A stretch of DNA of 64,000 nt from Aureimonas flava. Lineage in GTDB: Bacteria; Pseudomonadota; Alphaproteobacteria; Rhizobiales; Rhizobiaceae. Below are positions 63,743 through 64,000 of the stretch, in pieces. The translations under genes were made by a program, and so were the position numbers. The stretch's first letter is position 1. Every line of letters starts with the position of its first letter. The notes under the pieces were generated by a model. The model saw only the letters and a program-made list of their open reading frames with translations, was not told the DNA's origin and did no database searches. The DNA is taken from NCBI RefSeq assembly GCF_003583935.1, contig NZ_QYRN01000009.1, positions 124,001 through 188,000 on the forward strand, in the 5' to 3' direction.

Positions 63743-64000
63743 ATGAGAACGGGTATCGCCCATGCCGAACTGAAGACCAAACAGCGCGCTATTCGCGAGG
63801 GCTTCCCGCCAACGATGGGCCTTCACGTCCATCGCGCCATCAGCTGGATCGGCCGCGCCGAAACCTGCGGGACGGATGACGATGCGCGCTTCATCTTCCT
63901 GTGGATCGCGTTCAATGCCGCCTATGCCGACGAAGGGGAATTTCAGACGATCCAGCCGGGCGAACGGGCCGCCTTCGCCGACTTCTTTGGCAGGCTGATC
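63743..64000 (+). CDS. HEPN-like hypothetical protein (5' part, runs off the right edge)
   Basis: The first 86 codons are visible. ATG preceded by GGAG, 26 nt after the WYL stop, so probably the same transcript. The sequence MRTGIAHAELKTKQRAIREG is followed by RAISWIGRAE and a segment RFIFLWIAFNAAYADE, which resembles the helix of Apea-type HEPN domains that carries LWxAFNxxY. The catalytic RxxxxH of active HEPN ribonucleases is not in the visible part. Low certainty. Confidence 0.5.
   Translation, partial: MRTGIAHAELKTKQRAIREGFPPTMGLHVHRAISWIGRAETCGTDDDARFIFLWIAFNAAYADEGEFQTIQPGERAAFADFFGRLI

Larger units (their letters stand above)
44211..64000. mobile_element. genomic island (distal part) inserted at guaA, carrying a predicted defence system
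   Basis: The region from the guaA remnant to the right edge has lower GC and different codon use than the first 44 kb, with frequent A/T third positions. It carries no housekeeping genes, only restriction-, helicase- and nuclease-type genes and a WYL regulator. No integrase or transposase is visible; with guaA islands the integrase usually lies beside the intact gene, which would be past the right edge. The right boundary is outside the window. Confidence 0.72.

Overview
The window is high-GC DNA from an alphaproteobacterium, most likely order Hyphomicrobiales (Rhizobiales). The basis is the gene order (mraZ-rsmH-ftsL-ftsI-murE-murF-mraY-murD-ftsW; atpI-atpB-atpE-b'-b, with the split b/b' pair), a meso-diaminopimelate-type MurE, a rhizobial-style chemotaxis operon with two CheY proteins and a CheT-like protein, and a candidate GTTC-N7-GTTC LexA box of the alphaproteobacterial type. 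The family cannot be fixed from this window; Aurantimonadaceae-like is only a guess.

Layout. 1-9.4 kb: the division and cell wall (dcw) cluster on the minus strand, with ftsW running off the left edge. 9.9-10.3 kb: the RNase P RNA gene. 10.3-16.3 kb: an unusually dense set of peptidoglycan hydrolases (SLT transglycosylase, AmpD-like amidase, GH25 muramidase, MltB-like transglycosylase, GH19-like endolysin), plus a TerB/DnaJ protein and a small lipoprotein. 16.5-27 kb: housekeeping genes (glyQ, S49 peptidase, tRNA methyltransferase, octaprenyl diphosphate synthase, TPR protein, ispE, moaB, a radical SAM protein with a possible SOS box, rnhB). 27-30 kb: the F0 ATP synthase operon. 30-34.7 kb: a SleB-like hydrolase, der-yfgM, and an orphan betaine-type binding protein. 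34.8-44 kb: an MCP gene and a nine-gene chemotaxis operon (STAS-cheW-cheR-cheB-cheY-cheD-cheT/Z-like-cheY-cheA) closed by a terminator.

At about 44.2 kb the native chromosome stops. A 15-bp copy of a guaA 3' end (Ile-Glu-Trp-Glu-stop), with a rho-independent terminator behind it, abuts DNA of visibly lower GC. The right-hand 20 kb is therefore read as the distal part of a genomic island integrated at guaA; the intact guaA and the integrase should lie beyond the right edge.

The island holds a compact five-gene minus-strand operon with start and stop codons overlapping or abutting at every junction: (1) a TM0106-type Cas4/RecB-like nuclease + DEDD exonuclease + UPF1-like SF1 helicase; (2) an McrB-like AAA+ GTPase with an EVE-like inserted domain; (3) an McrC-like PD-(D/E)XK nuclease; (4) a 2503-residue sacsin-like protein with two separate Hsp90-type (GHKL) ATPase domains; (5) an SNF2-family helicase. 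A divergent WYL-domain regulator starts 51 bp from the operon start across overlapping TGTCA/TGACA palindromes, and is followed by a HEPN-like gene that runs off the right edge. This combination looks like an anti-phage, McrBC-centred (type IV restriction-like) system that I cannot match to a named one. It is the main candidate for an undescribed system here.
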